A DNA stretch of 60,459 nt from a virus, in the IMG/VR virus record IMGVR_UViG_3300033150_000902, positions 1 through 60,459 of that record, one strand, 5' to 3'. Under the pieces are notes generated by a model. It was not told the origin of the DNA and did no database searches. It saw only the letters and a list, made by a program, of their open reading frames with translations. The position numbers were made by a program, and so were the translations under genes. Within the stretch, counting starts at the first letter, position 1. Every line of letters begins with the position of its first letter. Positions 14,964-24,129 of the stretch are shown here, one piece after another.

Positions 14964-17825
14964 TCATGCGTGCTTTAGTTCTGCGCTGGTAGCAAAGCCT
15001 GTTGCAGTCACCCAATTTCCTTGGTTCGTCTGGAGTTCGTTTGTATCTTCTAAAATCGCATTGATATCCGCCCCATTATCATTGGCTGTCTGAGCAGTGC
15101 CTGATATATGGGTAACATTAACATCCGCGTAAGCATTAAGTATGTAATACTCATCCCCTGCCGCCGGAGTAAATCCAAAAGCACGATCAACCGTGATTTC
15201 TTTTGTAGAACCTGTATAGTCTATAATGCGGCGTGTTTCATAATGACCATCTGTCTTATCTTCCAAGGTAATGATCATGCCGTTGTAAGCGTTATCTACA
15301 GAAGAACCTGAATCTATAATAAACTTAGTGGCATCCGTCGCCGAGACCACATCGCCTTGTACAAGAAACACACGAGATAGATTGTAACCAAGGGTGCCAT
15401 CATCGTGACTGTCATTCGTACTTGACCTTGCCCATACAGCCTTTTGAATTGTATCCGCTGTAAGCCCTGCCGCCTCTTGGGCAACGCTCGCTACATTGAC
15501 ATAATCACAATACCAGACATCCGTACCGGTTTCCGATGTCGAGGTAAACCTGATTTTAACTTCACCGTCCGAAATCTTAACATTATCAATGCCTAAAGCG
15601 TATTCTTCCGTTGTATCCGTTCCCGAATTTCCAAAGTCGTTTGTGGAATTGGATATCTGATCATAGGAGGAAGTATTGTAATTATAAGCCCATACCTGTA
15701 CAGTCCGCTGGGCTCCTGCATCAAAGTGACCTCTGACCACAACTACGGAAGGAATGCGGCCTGTACCGATGCCAAAGGTCAAATTACAATCAAGACCGAA
15801 CCCGCCAACTGCCGCTCCTGGGCTTGTCTCGTAGTAATTAACTCCATCAGCGGTTGCCGTATCGGTATAATCACCATCAACCAGAACCGTATTTCCTTCC
15901 TCGGAATTCGCCGTTGCCGAATGTCCGAGAGGACTTGCGTCCACTAAAGCATCCCGAATTGCTTGTAGACTATCTGTAGTGTTGTCAAAGTTATCCCAGT
16001 CTGCTGTAGCAGATTTGGATACCAACTTGGCAATGATCGAATCATCAGTAATGTCCGTCCCTGTAACTGAAGCACTGATAAGATGGTCAAGTCCTATATC
16101 ACTTAGGGCTGTATCTACTTCAGCATTAACATCCGACTTGGCTTGCGTGCCAAGAGCGTTAGTAGTATCAGTTAAGACAACACCCTGTATTTTATGAGCG
16201 GACGGATCGTATCCCGTATCCACCAAGTCTTTCAAATCAGTAACAGATTGGACATCGTTTTGAATTGTTCCGAGCGTCGAATCCGCAGCTTGTATCTCAT
16301 AATCAGTGGACGAGTTTGGATTAGTAACCCAATTAGGTGAAACCGTAGCTTCTTTAGTTGAACCATTATATGCTGTAATGATTCTGGCTTGTCCTGCGCC
16401 TGTTCCTCCTACCAAGGCGATTCGAGCTCCCTTGTAAATATCATTTGTGCTTGATTCACCCGCCGCCAAAGTAATGCTATTATTCCCTCCGTCTTGAGCA
16501 GTGCCACTTGCAAGAGCGGTAAGTCCCGTACCGCTACCTGTAGTCCAAGCCGCGTCACCGCGATCTCTTATCGCTTCCAAGGAATCCGTAGTATTGTCAA
16601 AATCATCCCAATCCGCCGTGCCTGACTTAGACACCAACTTGGCTATAATGGAATTATCGACAACATCCGTTCCGGTCACCGAGGCTCCTACAAGGTGATC
16701 GAGTCCAATGTCACTTAGAGCGGTGTCCACCTCAGAATTGACATCAGCAGTAGATATGTCATTTAAGGCATCCAAGGTTGTCTTTGTTCCGCTTATACTA
16801 TAACCTGTCTTATCGTTATTGGTCCCAACTATTACCTGATCGGAACTGTTATCAAAATCAGAAATAGTGCCAGCCGGAAGTTTATCATCAATCGCTTTAA
16901 TTCTTTCATTGATACTATTCGCTGTAGGCGATCCTGGGATTTCTGTATTTAAAGCATTATCCACTTCAGCATTTACGTCTGCTTTGGCTTGTGTTCCTAA
17001 AGCATTAACCGTTCCTATTGTCACGCCACTTTGATCTGAGGCAAGATTGAAGTTGCTCTTATCTGTTAAAGCCCGCGTTCCTACAGCCCATACATCCGCC
17101 GCACTGTGACTGGAGCGTGAACTGACAGCTACATCCAAATTAGTAACATCTGCCTTGAAATCATTAACTCCAGAGACCGCTGAGTCATTAACATCCCTGA
17201 TATCTGCCAATACTAACGGGGTTCCATCTGAATTGAAATTGAGGTTATCAGTCTTGGCTTTAATAGCGTCTACATTCGAGTCCACCGTATCGAGCTTGCC
17301 ATCATGAGTACTCAAAGCCGACGCCGTTGCCGCATTATCCGTCCCACGCATATCCGTATTGGTTGTACAAGTATCGGTCAGGACTACACCTTGAACTTTA
17401 TGAGTGGATGGATCATAACCTGTATCAGCAAAGTCTTTCAGGTCAGTTGCACTTTGAGTGTCCCCACCAACCTGGGTAACATCCACCTGCAACTTATCGG
17501 AGCCATACTTAGAATCCCACACATTAGCAGGCAACACCGCAAACTCTAAACGTACTGCTAACGCACCGGCTACATGTACAAAGATTACTCCAGGGCCTAC
17601 TGTATTGGTATCGGTAGCATCCAGAACGATGTAATAGATACCATTGGACATATGAGTAGCCCCGCCGGAATTTTTATTGACAAGCGATGTTGCTCCCCAC
17701 TTCCAGATTTTGATATCTGTATTGTTAATAGTGAGGGAACCTTCCTCATCATCTCCGTTCGTTGAGTCAAGAAAGTATCCAAGTGGTACTTCTTGATTTG
17801 CTGTTGACTCTCTAAGTTCTATCAT
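14964..17825 (-). CDS. Long repetitive fibre-like virion protein (N-terminal part)
   Basis: In this 953-residue frame, the first about 110 residues (EVPLGYFLDSTNGDDEEGSLTI ... FAVLPANVWDSKYG) form a domain common at the N-terminus of environmental phage fibre proteins. The body has repeats: ADVNAEVD.AL with PGSPT.(N/D)SIN, and two copies of DIGLDHL.(G/S)ASVTGTD.VDDSIIAKLVSKS. A non-repetitive beta-rich insert lies around 650-760. The terminal segment is broken by a frameshift at about 14975. It sits between portal and MuF genes, so it may be a head- or neck-attached fibre. Confidence 0.72.
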   Translation of the reverse strand: MIELRESTANQEVPLGYFLDSTNGDDEEGSLTINNTDIKIWKWGATSLVNKNSGGATHMSNGIYYIVLDATDTNTVGPGVIFVHVAGALAVRLEFAVLPANVWDSKYGSDKLQVDVTQVGGDTQSATDLKDFADTGYDPSTHKVQGVVLTDTCTTNTDMRGTDNAATASALSTHDGKLDTVDSNVDAIKAKTDNLNFNSDGTPLVLADIRDVNDSAVSGVNDFKADVTNLDVAVSSRSSHSAADVWAVGTRALTDKSNFNLASDQSGVTIGTVNALGTQAKADVNAEVDNALNTEIPGSPTANSINERIKAIDDKLPAGTISDFDNSSDQVIVGTNNDKTGYSISGTKTTLDALNDISTADVNSEVDTALSDIGLDHLVGASVTGTDVVDNSIIAKLVSKSGTADWDDFDNTTDSLEAIRDRGDAAWTTGSGTGLTALASGTAQDGGNNSITLAAGESSTNDIYKGARIALVGGTGAGQARIITAYNGSTKEATVSPNWVTNPNSSTDYEIQAADSTLGTIQNDVQSVTDLKDLVDTGYDPSAHKIQGVVLTDTTNALGTQAKSDVNAEVDTALSDIGLDHLISASVTGTDITDDSIIAKLVSKSATADWDNFDNTTDSLQAIRDALVDASPLGHSATANSEEGNTVLVDGDYTDTATADGVNYYETSPGAAVGGFGLDCNLTFGIGTGRIPSVVVVRGHFDAGAQRTVQVWAYNYNTSSYDQISNSTNDFGNSGTDTTEEYALGIDNVKISDGEVKIRFTSTSETGTDVWYCDYVNVASVAQEAAGLTADTIQKAVWARSSTNDSHDDGTLGYNLSRVFLVQGDVVSATDATKFIIDSGSSVDNAYNGMIITLEDKTDGHYETRRIIDYTGSTKEITVDRAFGFTPAAGDEYYILNAYADVNVTHISGTAQTANDNGADINAILEDTNELQTNQGNWVTATGFATSAELKHA

Positions 17826-17826
17826 C

Positions 17827-18627
17827 CTACATCATCCTTTGCTCTTTGTAGTGATGTACAAATACTGGAATAGGCACTCCTTCTTCCAAGTAAAAATGCC
17901 TGGCCGAACTTGGCTGGTCGAACATGACGTAAGGGTTAGCATGGAGTAATTTAATCTCGTTTTCAGTTAAAGCCCTGGCATAAATATATACAAACTCAAT
18001 TTGACCATCAAAAAATTGGGGGCCTGGATAGTATGCGGCAATTCTCAGAGCTTCATCAAATGGTCCTGCTGATCCAGTAGCCGAAGACGTCCCTACTGAT
18101 ACCCCATCCCTATAAACCTCATGACTATTTGATGCGCGGGAAACAAAAACAAAATCATGCCACTCATAAGACAGATCACTAACATTCTCGATTATTATAT
18201 TGCCTCCTAAATTACGCCAAAACACACGAGTCCCGCCATTACTACTTACATCGTCATTAGGATATAACAATAAATCATCTGTCCCTGCCCATGCCAATGC
18301 TGGTCTGTCTCTGGTGCCACCATGCTCGTTGAATCTAAATACTGCTGAAAAGTTATATGTAGTAGGCAAAGCTAATAATTCTGGCGATGCCGAGATTGCA
18401 ATATAGTCCGATCCTGAGTTATCAAAATTCAACATAAAACCATGCGGCCCTGCTTGCCAATCAGTTGGCTCCATGTTCGTCATCGTTCCGTGATTTGGAC
18501 CTGCATAGTCCCATACTGTTTCCCCTGCACCCTCATTAAATAGCCAAGCCGCTACTAATCCCCTGGCTAACGGATGGGACTTATCGATCTGAGTTCCACG
18601 AGGAGGTTTTTGTCGGGGAACAATCAT
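17827..18627 (-). CDS. LamG/concanavalin-like lectin-fold virion protein
   Basis: This 266-residue protein reads LARGLVAAWLFNEGAGETVWDYAG at the start, WHDFVFV...YRDGVSVG in the middle and DGQIEFVYIYARALTENEIKLLH near the end. These are the hallmarks of LamG/pentraxin-like jelly-roll domains in phage virion proteins. Such domains bind carbohydrate on the host surface or decorate the head. The gene lies next to the fibre gene, separated by one base. Confidence 0.8.
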   Translation of the reverse strand: MIVPRQKPPRGTQIDKSHPLARGLVAAWLFNEGAGETVWDYAGPNHGTMTNMEPTDWQAGPHGFMLNFDNSGSDYIAISASPELLALPTTYNFSAVFRFNEHGGTRDRPALAWAGTDDLLLYPNDDVSSNGGTRVFWRNLGGNIIIENVSDLSYEWHDFVFVSRASNSHEVYRDGVSVGTSSATGSAGPFDEALRIAAYYPGPQFFDGQIEFVYIYARALTENEIKLLHANPYVMFDQPSSARHFYLEEGVPIPVFVHHYKEQRMM

Positions 18628-19013
18628 CAGCTAATATCCCACCTCCAGCTCTGTTCTTTGGCGGTGATAGTGGCTTCGTTAGCCTCCGAGGACACGTGTT
18701 TGAAACCGACCCGAAAGTGAAGCACGTCCTTGATGATGAAGGAATACTGAACCGTGTTGCCAGCACTGACTTCAAGTTCCTGGGCGAAGAACGGCTCATC
18801 GTCATAATTCGTTCCATCCAAGGAACCATAGAAACTGGCCTGGACGTTCTCAGTACCGGAGGCGTGCCAGGTCACATCTACAATGACATGACTTCCCTCG
18901 TAGCCGTCAGTTTCAAGATCGACATCGCTTGAAAATTCCTCGGTCGTGCCGTTTAAGGTAGTGGCGTTCTCAATAGTGGCTTCGTTTGAGAAAACTCTTT
19001 TTGCAGTTGCCAT
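18627..19013 (-). CDS. Small beta-rich structural protein
   Basis: This 128-residue protein, MATAKRVFSNEATIENATTL..., is rich in Thr, Ser and Glu with alternating hydrophobic residues (VIVDVTWHASG, VQASFYGSLDG). The pattern suggests a beta-sandwich such as a discoidin- or decoration-like domain. It shares base 18627 with the LamG gene and belongs to the fibre gene set. No motif identifies it further. Confidence 0.6.
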   Translation of the reverse strand: MATAKRVFSNEATIENATTLNGTTEEFSSDVDLETDGYEGSHVIVDVTWHASGTENVQASFYGSLDGTNYDDEPFFAQELEVSAGNTVQYSFIIKDVLHFRVGFKHVSSEANEATITAKEQSWRWDIS

Positions 19014-19022
19014 GATTGCCTC

Positions 19023-19310
19023 CTATATCGTCCGAATCTGAATTCGTGTCGGATCAATAGATTCGACCGTGGTCTTGATATCAGATTCAATGGTAGCCAC
19101 GTCCTGCTCTTTGGCTTTTTCAGCCTGGATCATCCGCTCGATGTTAGTCCTCAAAGCATCTCTACCTATGGCTGGATTATATTTGACCGAGTAAGCCCGA
19201 TAGACATTGCCGCCGGACTCATCCTGACCAATGACTTGGCTTGTGTCTTCCACGGTTACAATATAAAGATTGTCTTTCCGTTTGCTGATTGCTTTTAGTT
19301 GGATGGCCAT
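19023..19310 (-). CDS. Hypothetical virion-operon protein
   Basis: This 95-residue protein has an N-terminal beta hairpin (MAIQLKAISKRKDNLYIVTVEDTS) and a C-terminal helix (NIERMIQAEKAKEQDVATIES). It could join adjacent structural proteins. No family is recognised; support is codon continuity and spacing of 9-15 bases to its neighbours. Confidence 0.55.
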   Translation of the reverse strand: MAIQLKAISKRKDNLYIVTVEDTSQVIGQDESGGNVYRAYSVKYNPAIGRDALRTNIERMIQAEKAKEQDVATIESDIKTTVESIDPTRIQIRTI

Positions 19311-19325
19311 TTTTAAAACATCCTT

Positions 19326-19640
19326 TTATCCAGTATACTTGGTAGCGTCCAAGTAAGTTGCAACCACTTGATATATACTATGTACGATATCCTCAGTCAC
19401 CGTGGCAGTAACCTCAAAAGACCCAATAATCGGTACGCTAACCGTAACAGTTGTTTCCAAGGGAAAAGGGAGGGCCCCCAACGCCCTCATTACAATTCCA
19501 TCTCGGGCGTTCTGAGCCGCCAATAGGGAATCGGCGTTTGCCGGATAATAAGTCTCAGGCTGTTGCAAGTCCCAAAGCTGGCCGTCAAACTCTCGATACA
19601 AGTCTTTACACATTGCAATAATCTCACCAAAAAATGACAT
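19326..19640 (-). CDS. Hypothetical virion-operon protein
   Basis: This 104-residue protein, MSFFGEIIAMCKDLYREFDG..., has an N-terminal helical half and a beta-rich C-terminal half (VTVSVPIIGSFEVTATVTED). A good AGGAGGTG ribosome site precedes it. No family is recognised; it lies in the fibre/portal interval of the virion operon. Confidence 0.55.
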   Translation of the reverse strand: MSFFGEIIAMCKDLYREFDGQLWDLQQPETYYPANADSLLAAQNARDGIVMRALGALPFPLETTVTVSVPIIGSFEVTATVTEDIVHSIYQVVATYLDATKYTG

Positions 19641-19661
19641 TAATTACACCTCCTTCTTTTT

Positions 19662-19850
19662 TTAATAAGCAGTTGTGTCCAATGATTCAGCGGAAATTTC
19701 TATACCGCCAGTTGAATCCGTGCCGTCACAACCTGTATCTGAAATATCAAACTCAAGCCAGCCTTTTCCTGTCATCAGATTAACAGTAACAATAGTCTTT
19801 TCGGCGCATCCCACACTCTCCCCTGATTTAACGAGCTTAGCAAAACTCAT
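19662..19850 (-). CDS. Small protein of the virion operon
   Basis: ATG 19850 (MSFAKLVKSGESVGC) overlaps the upstream stop as ATGA and gives 62 residues. An ATG 12 bases earlier (19862) is also open. The sequence has two cysteines and a beta-like core (KTIVTVNLMTGKGWLEFDIS) with an acidic Gly/Asp tail. No function is recognised. Confidence 0.5.
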   Translation of the reverse strand: MSFAKLVKSGESVGCAEKTIVTVNLMTGKGWLEFDISDTGCDGTDSTGGIEISAESLDTTAY

Positions 19851-20116
19851 GACGGAGTCCATTTCTTTTGATAATCGAAATTGACGGTATCTATAGTATT
19901 TTCAGGGGTAGGTACAGGATCTTTATACTCACTGCTGTTATTTATTGAATATATCGAGTTTTCACTTGCAGTGGTATATCCTTGGCCATAACCATTACAT
20001 ATGCCTACGCTATACCCTTCCTCATAGCCCTGCTTCTTACCTTGTCTATAAGCAAGGCCAAAACCCACGATGAAAACAACAACGCCCGCAATAAAAACAG
20101 CTAATTCAGAAAACAT
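19847..20116 (-). CDS. Single-span membrane protein
   Basis: This 89-residue protein has an N-terminal transmembrane helix (LAVFIAGVVVFIVGFGLAY, residues 5-23) followed by a basic, Gly/Tyr-rich stretch (RQGKKQGYEEGYSVG). It is coupled to the portal gene upstream (shared base 20116). It might act in lysis or DNA entry, but nothing diagnostic is seen. Confidence 0.6.
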   Translation of the reverse strand: MFSELAVFIAGVVVFIVGFGLAYRQGKKQGYEEGYSVGICNGYGQGYTTASENSIYSINNSSEYKDPVPTPENTIDTVNFDYQKKWTPS

Positions 20117-21519
20117 TATTCTATCTCCTCTTCTTCCCCAAAGGACTCAAGCAAAGACTCAATATAAGCCAACTGTTCTGACGAGAAATTCAACCAATCC
20201 CTCAAGAATACCTCCGGCGGCACTATCTGGTCCGCGCCAGGGGACATCACATACTTGGACAAGGCTTCCGCTTTTATTCTACTAACCTCGGCTTCTTCCT
20301 TCTCACTGCGGGGCATTAATTCAGGCCATTTTATAACATATCCGTTCACAGGTTCCGGCAGAATTCCATAATCAATGCACCGATCAATCAATGCCCGTAA
20401 GATAACCGGTTCACAAAAGTTCTTTCGTCTCGCATCCACCCTCTCTAACCACGCCCGTTCATCCTGACTACTTGCTAACTCACCTCTCTCCGAACCTAGC
20501 AAAATGCGTTTGGGAATTTGACAACCCGCACTGATCATGCTTATCAATACGTCAAAATGATCTTTAGGACTAGCAACTTGTATTCCCAAACTTTTCATCT
20601 CGACGCCTTCTAATCGCACGTGCCTTTGTAAGTCATGCAAGAATGCTTGAATCTCATCTTCAAGATCGTCTAACGATTGAGCGTCAAAGGAGGCGTCGTC
20701 TTTGGCCTCCAAACTGTAGCCTGGGAACGCGCCCCGCCAAAACATTTCAGCAGAGCCCCCTACTACGTATTCAAGTGCTTGAAGATGGTTATAAACATTC
20801 TCCAAACGAGGCGTTCCCCATACGTCATTGTCAAGCAACCCTTCCGCTATATGTATCACCCTGGTATGATGCACCTTAAAATCTTTGCTTTGAGTAATGC
20901 CTTTTATGCTGTATCTTGGACTCAATTTGTATATCTTAGGGAGACCATAACGAGGACTCCCTGGGTCTTCCTCCCATTCCGCCACTGCCGAGTCATCAAC
21001 CATATAAGGCCGCAAATACAAGAGCTTTCTTTCCGTCCCCTGCTCCACAGGCAATATCATCTCATCAGAATTCTTGACATCATCCAAGCCCATATACAGG
21101 ATGCCAAACCAACCTATTCCTGATAACACGTCCGCCCGGCTCAGATAATGGTATATGCCATGAGACTTAACCAACTCTTTCCAAGCATTATCAAAGAGGG
21201 CTGCCTGCTTCGGGTCTTTGTCCACTTCCTCTACAGTCGGATGCCTACGCCAACTCGCCTCAGGTTTAGCCTCTATTACATGTTTGGCAATCTCATTCCT
21301 CTTATACATAGACAAGTAATGATTAAACGTCAGATTAAGGACATAGCCTAAAGACTTGTAAATGTCTCGTTCTGCCTTGCCCCCCGCGCTTGGGTAGTAG
21401 CTCTTCCCGGCCAGGCCTCCCAGGCTCATACGGTCTACTAAAATCTTTGCCGTATTCAAGAGTGTAAGAGTATTCCTCTTACGCCGTTCAAGGTTTACCG
21501 GATTATTTGTTCGCTTCAT
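20116..21519 (-). CDS. Portal protein (DUF1073-like)
   Basis: This 467-residue protein has LGYVLNLTFNHYLSMYKRNEIAKHVIEAKPEASWRR near residues 57-92, the conserved entry of DUF1073 portal proteins. RVIHIAEGLLDNDVWGTPRLENVYN and IPKRILLGSERGELASSQDERAWLERVD follow. It forms the ring through which DNA enters the head and lies directly after terminase. The ATGA overlap with the zinc-ribbon gene shows coupling. Confidence 0.85.
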   Translation of the reverse strand: MKRTNNPVNLERRKRNTLTLLNTAKILVDRMSLGGLAGKSYYPSAGGKAERDIYKSLGYVLNLTFNHYLSMYKRNEIAKHVIEAKPEASWRRHPTVEEVDKDPKQAALFDNAWKELVKSHGIYHYLSRADVLSGIGWFGILYMGLDDVKNSDEMILPVEQGTERKLLYLRPYMVDDSAVAEWEEDPGSPRYGLPKIYKLSPRYSIKGITQSKDFKVHHTRVIHIAEGLLDNDVWGTPRLENVYNHLQALEYVVGGSAEMFWRGAFPGYSLEAKDDASFDAQSLDDLEDEIQAFLHDLQRHVRLEGVEMKSLGIQVASPKDHFDVLISMISAGCQIPKRILLGSERGELASSQDERAWLERVDARRKNFCEPVILRALIDRCIDYGILPEPVNGYVIKWPELMPRSEKEEAEVSRIKAEALSKYVMSPGADQIVPPEVFLRDWLNFSSEQLAYIESLLESFGEEEEIE

Positions 21520-21788
21520 CTTCCCTCACCTTTGGTTTTATAGACTGTAGTGAATATATCTCTACTTGTCCGAATCGTGCCGGCCACAACCATGTCCCTG
21601 AAAGGATTCCTCAATTGTTTCCTTGAAAGCCTGCTCGGTCTATAACGTATATTATAACCGTGTATCTCCCGTGCAGGGCGTCGGCGCATCCGTTCTTCCA
21701 TTGTATACCCCTCTTCATCCCGTCCACATGAAGGGCAAGTGCTGCGTTCATTGTCCACATCAAGATCACAGAAATAGCATGTCCACAT
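21516..21788 (-). CDS. Zinc-ribbon protein between terminase and portal
   Basis: The start is ATG 21788, one base after the terminase TAA and behind GGGGGAGACGGTAAA. The longer frame (21848) lies inside terminase. The 90-residue protein has CYFC and CPSC (residues 4-7 and 18-21), a likely zinc ribbon, then an arginine-rich tail (MEERMRRRPARE). It could bind DNA or a structural partner during packaging; the role is unknown. Confidence 0.7.
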   Translation of the reverse strand: MWTCYFCDLDVDNERSTCPSCGRDEEGYTMEERMRRRPAREIHGYNIRYRPSRLSRKQLRNPFRDMVVAGTIRTSRDIFTTVYKTKGEGR

Positions 21789-21789
21789 T

Positions 21790-23352
21790 TTACCGTCTCC
21801 CCCATACTCCGGCTCGTCTTTTCTTCCCGGGAAAGGCCAACTTAGCAAACGCTCCAGACGCCGCGTCCACCTGATCCTTGTAAGTGGAGAAGGGAAAGTT
21901 TCGATGCTCTTCTATAAATTCATTGTTCCAATCGGCCCGCAACAGGAGAACATTGCCAACATTGACCTGAACGCTATAAGGATCGGCCCGGTATACCTTG
22001 TCCCCTGTAGGCGAGTCCGCCTTGGCCACAAACCCTGCAAGATTTCTTGCGGTAGCTTCTGCGCTTTCCTTGCCTCCACTCCCCGGTTCTTGCTCAAAAT
22101 ACACATGCACGTTTGTTCCATCTGCCTGAGCCGTTTGCTTGATAATCGCCTCCCGCTCATCAGTTGACCATTGACCCCTTTTAACGTCCTGCACCACATA
22201 AGCAGGAGTGTTGTCCGTCCTATCCCGCATAATAACTTTGCTCATCTTTACCCCGACTGTATAGGCTCCACCGCCCGCCGTTGCTCCCTTATCCCAGTAG
22301 CGCACCGTTCTTTCAATAGCCCCGATAGGTAAAGCGTCAACAATTTGAAAATGATCAACCTTGAACATGCCCCCGCCCGGAGGTGTGGGACGCTGGCCTA
22401 TCTGTCCGGCGAATCCGTATTGTCCCAGGTCCTGTTCCAACTCCTTCAGAATGAACCAGGGCATTCTTTTAGCGTCAAGCAAATCCTTTTCATAACGGGA
22501 AGCCAGTTCCGCCGGTTTTAGTTCTTCCTTGTAGTTTCTTATTTCGCCGGGCAAGCATATATGAAATGTATTCTCCTTAGCTTTTGCCAACAAATGTCCT
22601 GACGGATCGTTTTGATGAAGTCTTTGCATAATAAGAACAGTGGCACTGGTTTTCTTGTCTACTTTCCTGGTGCTCAATGTTTGATCAAGCCATCTGTTCG
22701 CCTTCCTCAGTTCAACATCACTAACCGCCCTGTTTGGATCAATCGGATCGTCTACTATCAGGATATGACCATGAAAACCAGTCAGGGTACCACCGACCGA
22801 AGTGCTGTACCGATTGCCACCTAACCGATTAACCCCGTTCGGCATCCGTTTTAAAACCCTAAAATTGCTTTTTGTGTCTTTATCTTGTTTGATGGTAAGC
22901 TCAGGGAAACATTGACTAAATTCAGTTGATCTGATCAAATCCCTGCTATACTCCGCGCTTTCAAGCGACAGCTGACCTGAATATGACGCCGTGATAAACC
23001 TCATCCAATGCCATCTTGTCCAGCACCACACCGGGAACATAATACTGCATGTTATTGTTTTGGTAGTGCCAGGAGGAACATTGATAATCAGATCATGTTC
23101 TTTAGGCAGTCCTTTTGCCACTCTTTCCGCCAGTTGTTCTAATTGTTCCGTTAGATATTCTATATGCCAATTCGGAATGAAGGTATCGTTGGATATGACA
23201 GGCCAGAATTCTTGAATGAAATGATACAATGATCTTCTACAACGCTCAGCCTTTATTTGATAGACATTCTCCAAGGCTTGGCGCATTCTTTCTCTTTTAG
23301 GAGCTTTGGTCCTTGCAAGGCCTAATGACGTTTGATTAAGTGCCACAGACAT
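21790..23352 (-). CDS. Terminase large subunit
   Basis: This 520-residue protein carries a variant Walker A NVPPGTTKT (residues 91-99) and a Walker B ILIVDDPID for the packaging ATPase. The RNase H-like nuclease domain has YWDKGAT, YFEQEPGSGGK and DQVDAASGAF. It packages DNA into the prohead and cuts concatemers. It follows the small subunit with a 4-base gap. Confidence 0.93.
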   Translation of the reverse strand: MSVALNQTSLGLARTKAPKRERMRQALENVYQIKAERCRRSLYHFIQEFWPVISNDTFIPNWHIEYLTEQLEQLAERVAKGLPKEHDLIINVPPGTTKTITCSIMFPVWCWTRWHWMRFITASYSGQLSLESAEYSRDLIRSTEFSQCFPELTIKQDKDTKSNFRVLKRMPNGVNRLGGNRYSTSVGGTLTGFHGHILIVDDPIDPNRAVSDVELRKANRWLDQTLSTRKVDKKTSATVLIMQRLHQNDPSGHLLAKAKENTFHICLPGEIRNYKEELKPAELASRYEKDLLDAKRMPWFILKELEQDLGQYGFAGQIGQRPTPPGGGMFKVDHFQIVDALPIGAIERTVRYWDKGATAGGGAYTVGVKMSKVIMRDRTDNTPAYVVQDVKRGQWSTDEREAIIKQTAQADGTNVHVYFEQEPGSGGKESAEATARNLAGFVAKADSPTGDKVYRADPYSVQVNVGNVLLLRADWNNEFIEEHRNFPFSTYKDQVDAASGAFAKLAFPGKKRRAGVWGRR

Positions 23353-23356
23353 GTTT

Positions 23357-23905
23357 TTACTTATCTTCTTCCTGTTTCTGCTGTAACGCTTTCAGGCCAA
23401 TCCTTTCCAACATTTTCAATTCCTCGTCGGTCAGGTCAGACAAATCAAGATCGTGTTGTATATTTTGATTCTGGGTTCTGATAGGGCCCCCGCCCTTGCC
23501 TGTTATTTCCGTGCGGGTGATTTCAAGCCAAGGTTGCGCATTGTTCTTGGTTCTGTTTTTCAACCAAATCCAGGCGGCCCCGGTATCAGGCGGGTAATGC
23601 TTGACAATAGGAGTTTTTACTATTTCGCCATTGACTACACGGATATCCACGTCTGGATGGGAATAACCACATGCCTTTCTGTACAGACTGACAGCCACAT
23701 TAGCATCGGCTTCTGTCTTGCCTTTTTTCAGAGCTTCCCTGAAAGACGGAAAACGATTTTTCCAATTCTCAATAGTCTGCGGAGCAACACCAAAAGCAGT
23801 TGCCAACTCCACGTCTGTAAGACCTAACAGGGTGAGCTTATAAGCCCGTTCCGCAATGTCTATAGTATATTTAGTTTTCCTTCCCGGTTTTTGTTTCTCG
23901 TCCAT
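23357..23905 (-). CDS. Terminase small subunit-like DNA-binding protein
   Basis: ATG 23905 (MDEKQKPGRKTKYT) follows GAGGGGAACGG, so it is preferred over 23929; the product is 182 residues. Residues about 20-60 form a helix-turn-helix (LTDVELATAFGVAPQTIENWKNRFP), as in terminase small subunits that recognise the packaging site. The rest is acidic towards the C-terminus. It is the first gene behind the promoter at 23971-23999. Confidence 0.8.
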   Translation of the reverse strand: MDEKQKPGRKTKYTIDIAERAYKLTLLGLTDVELATAFGVAPQTIENWKNRFPSFREALKKGKTEADANVAVSLYRKACGYSHPDVDIRVVNGEIVKTPIVKHYPPDTGAAWIWLKNRTKNNAQPWLEITRTEITGKGGGPIRTQNQNIQHDLDLSDLTDEELKMLERIGLKALQQKQEEDK

Positions 23906-23970
23906 CCGTTCCCCTCTATATATACACATGGATTGGGTAATATAACGTGTGATATACTACTTGGAATATA

Positions 23971-23999
23971 TTTATATCTGTTTTTTAATAAAAAGTCAA
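23971..23999 (-). promoter_or_regulatory. Sigma70-type promoter for the virion operon
   Basis: On the minus strand, TTGACT (23999-23994) and TATAAA (23976-23971) are separated by exactly 17 bases. This is close to the bacterial consensus and lies about 65 bases upstream of the small terminase start. It probably drives the whole leftward structural operon. The surrounding 23930-24129 gap holds no convincing gene. Confidence 0.75.
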
Positions 24000-24129
24000 G
24001 AGGGGATAAACGGAAGGAGTCTTTCTTTGTTGAATTTCCTGCGGCCTTTATACTAAGACACGCAACTGTCTTTATGATATTATTTTACTTATATCCCTTA
24101 TGCTATATTAATGCAATGCACTATTTTAC

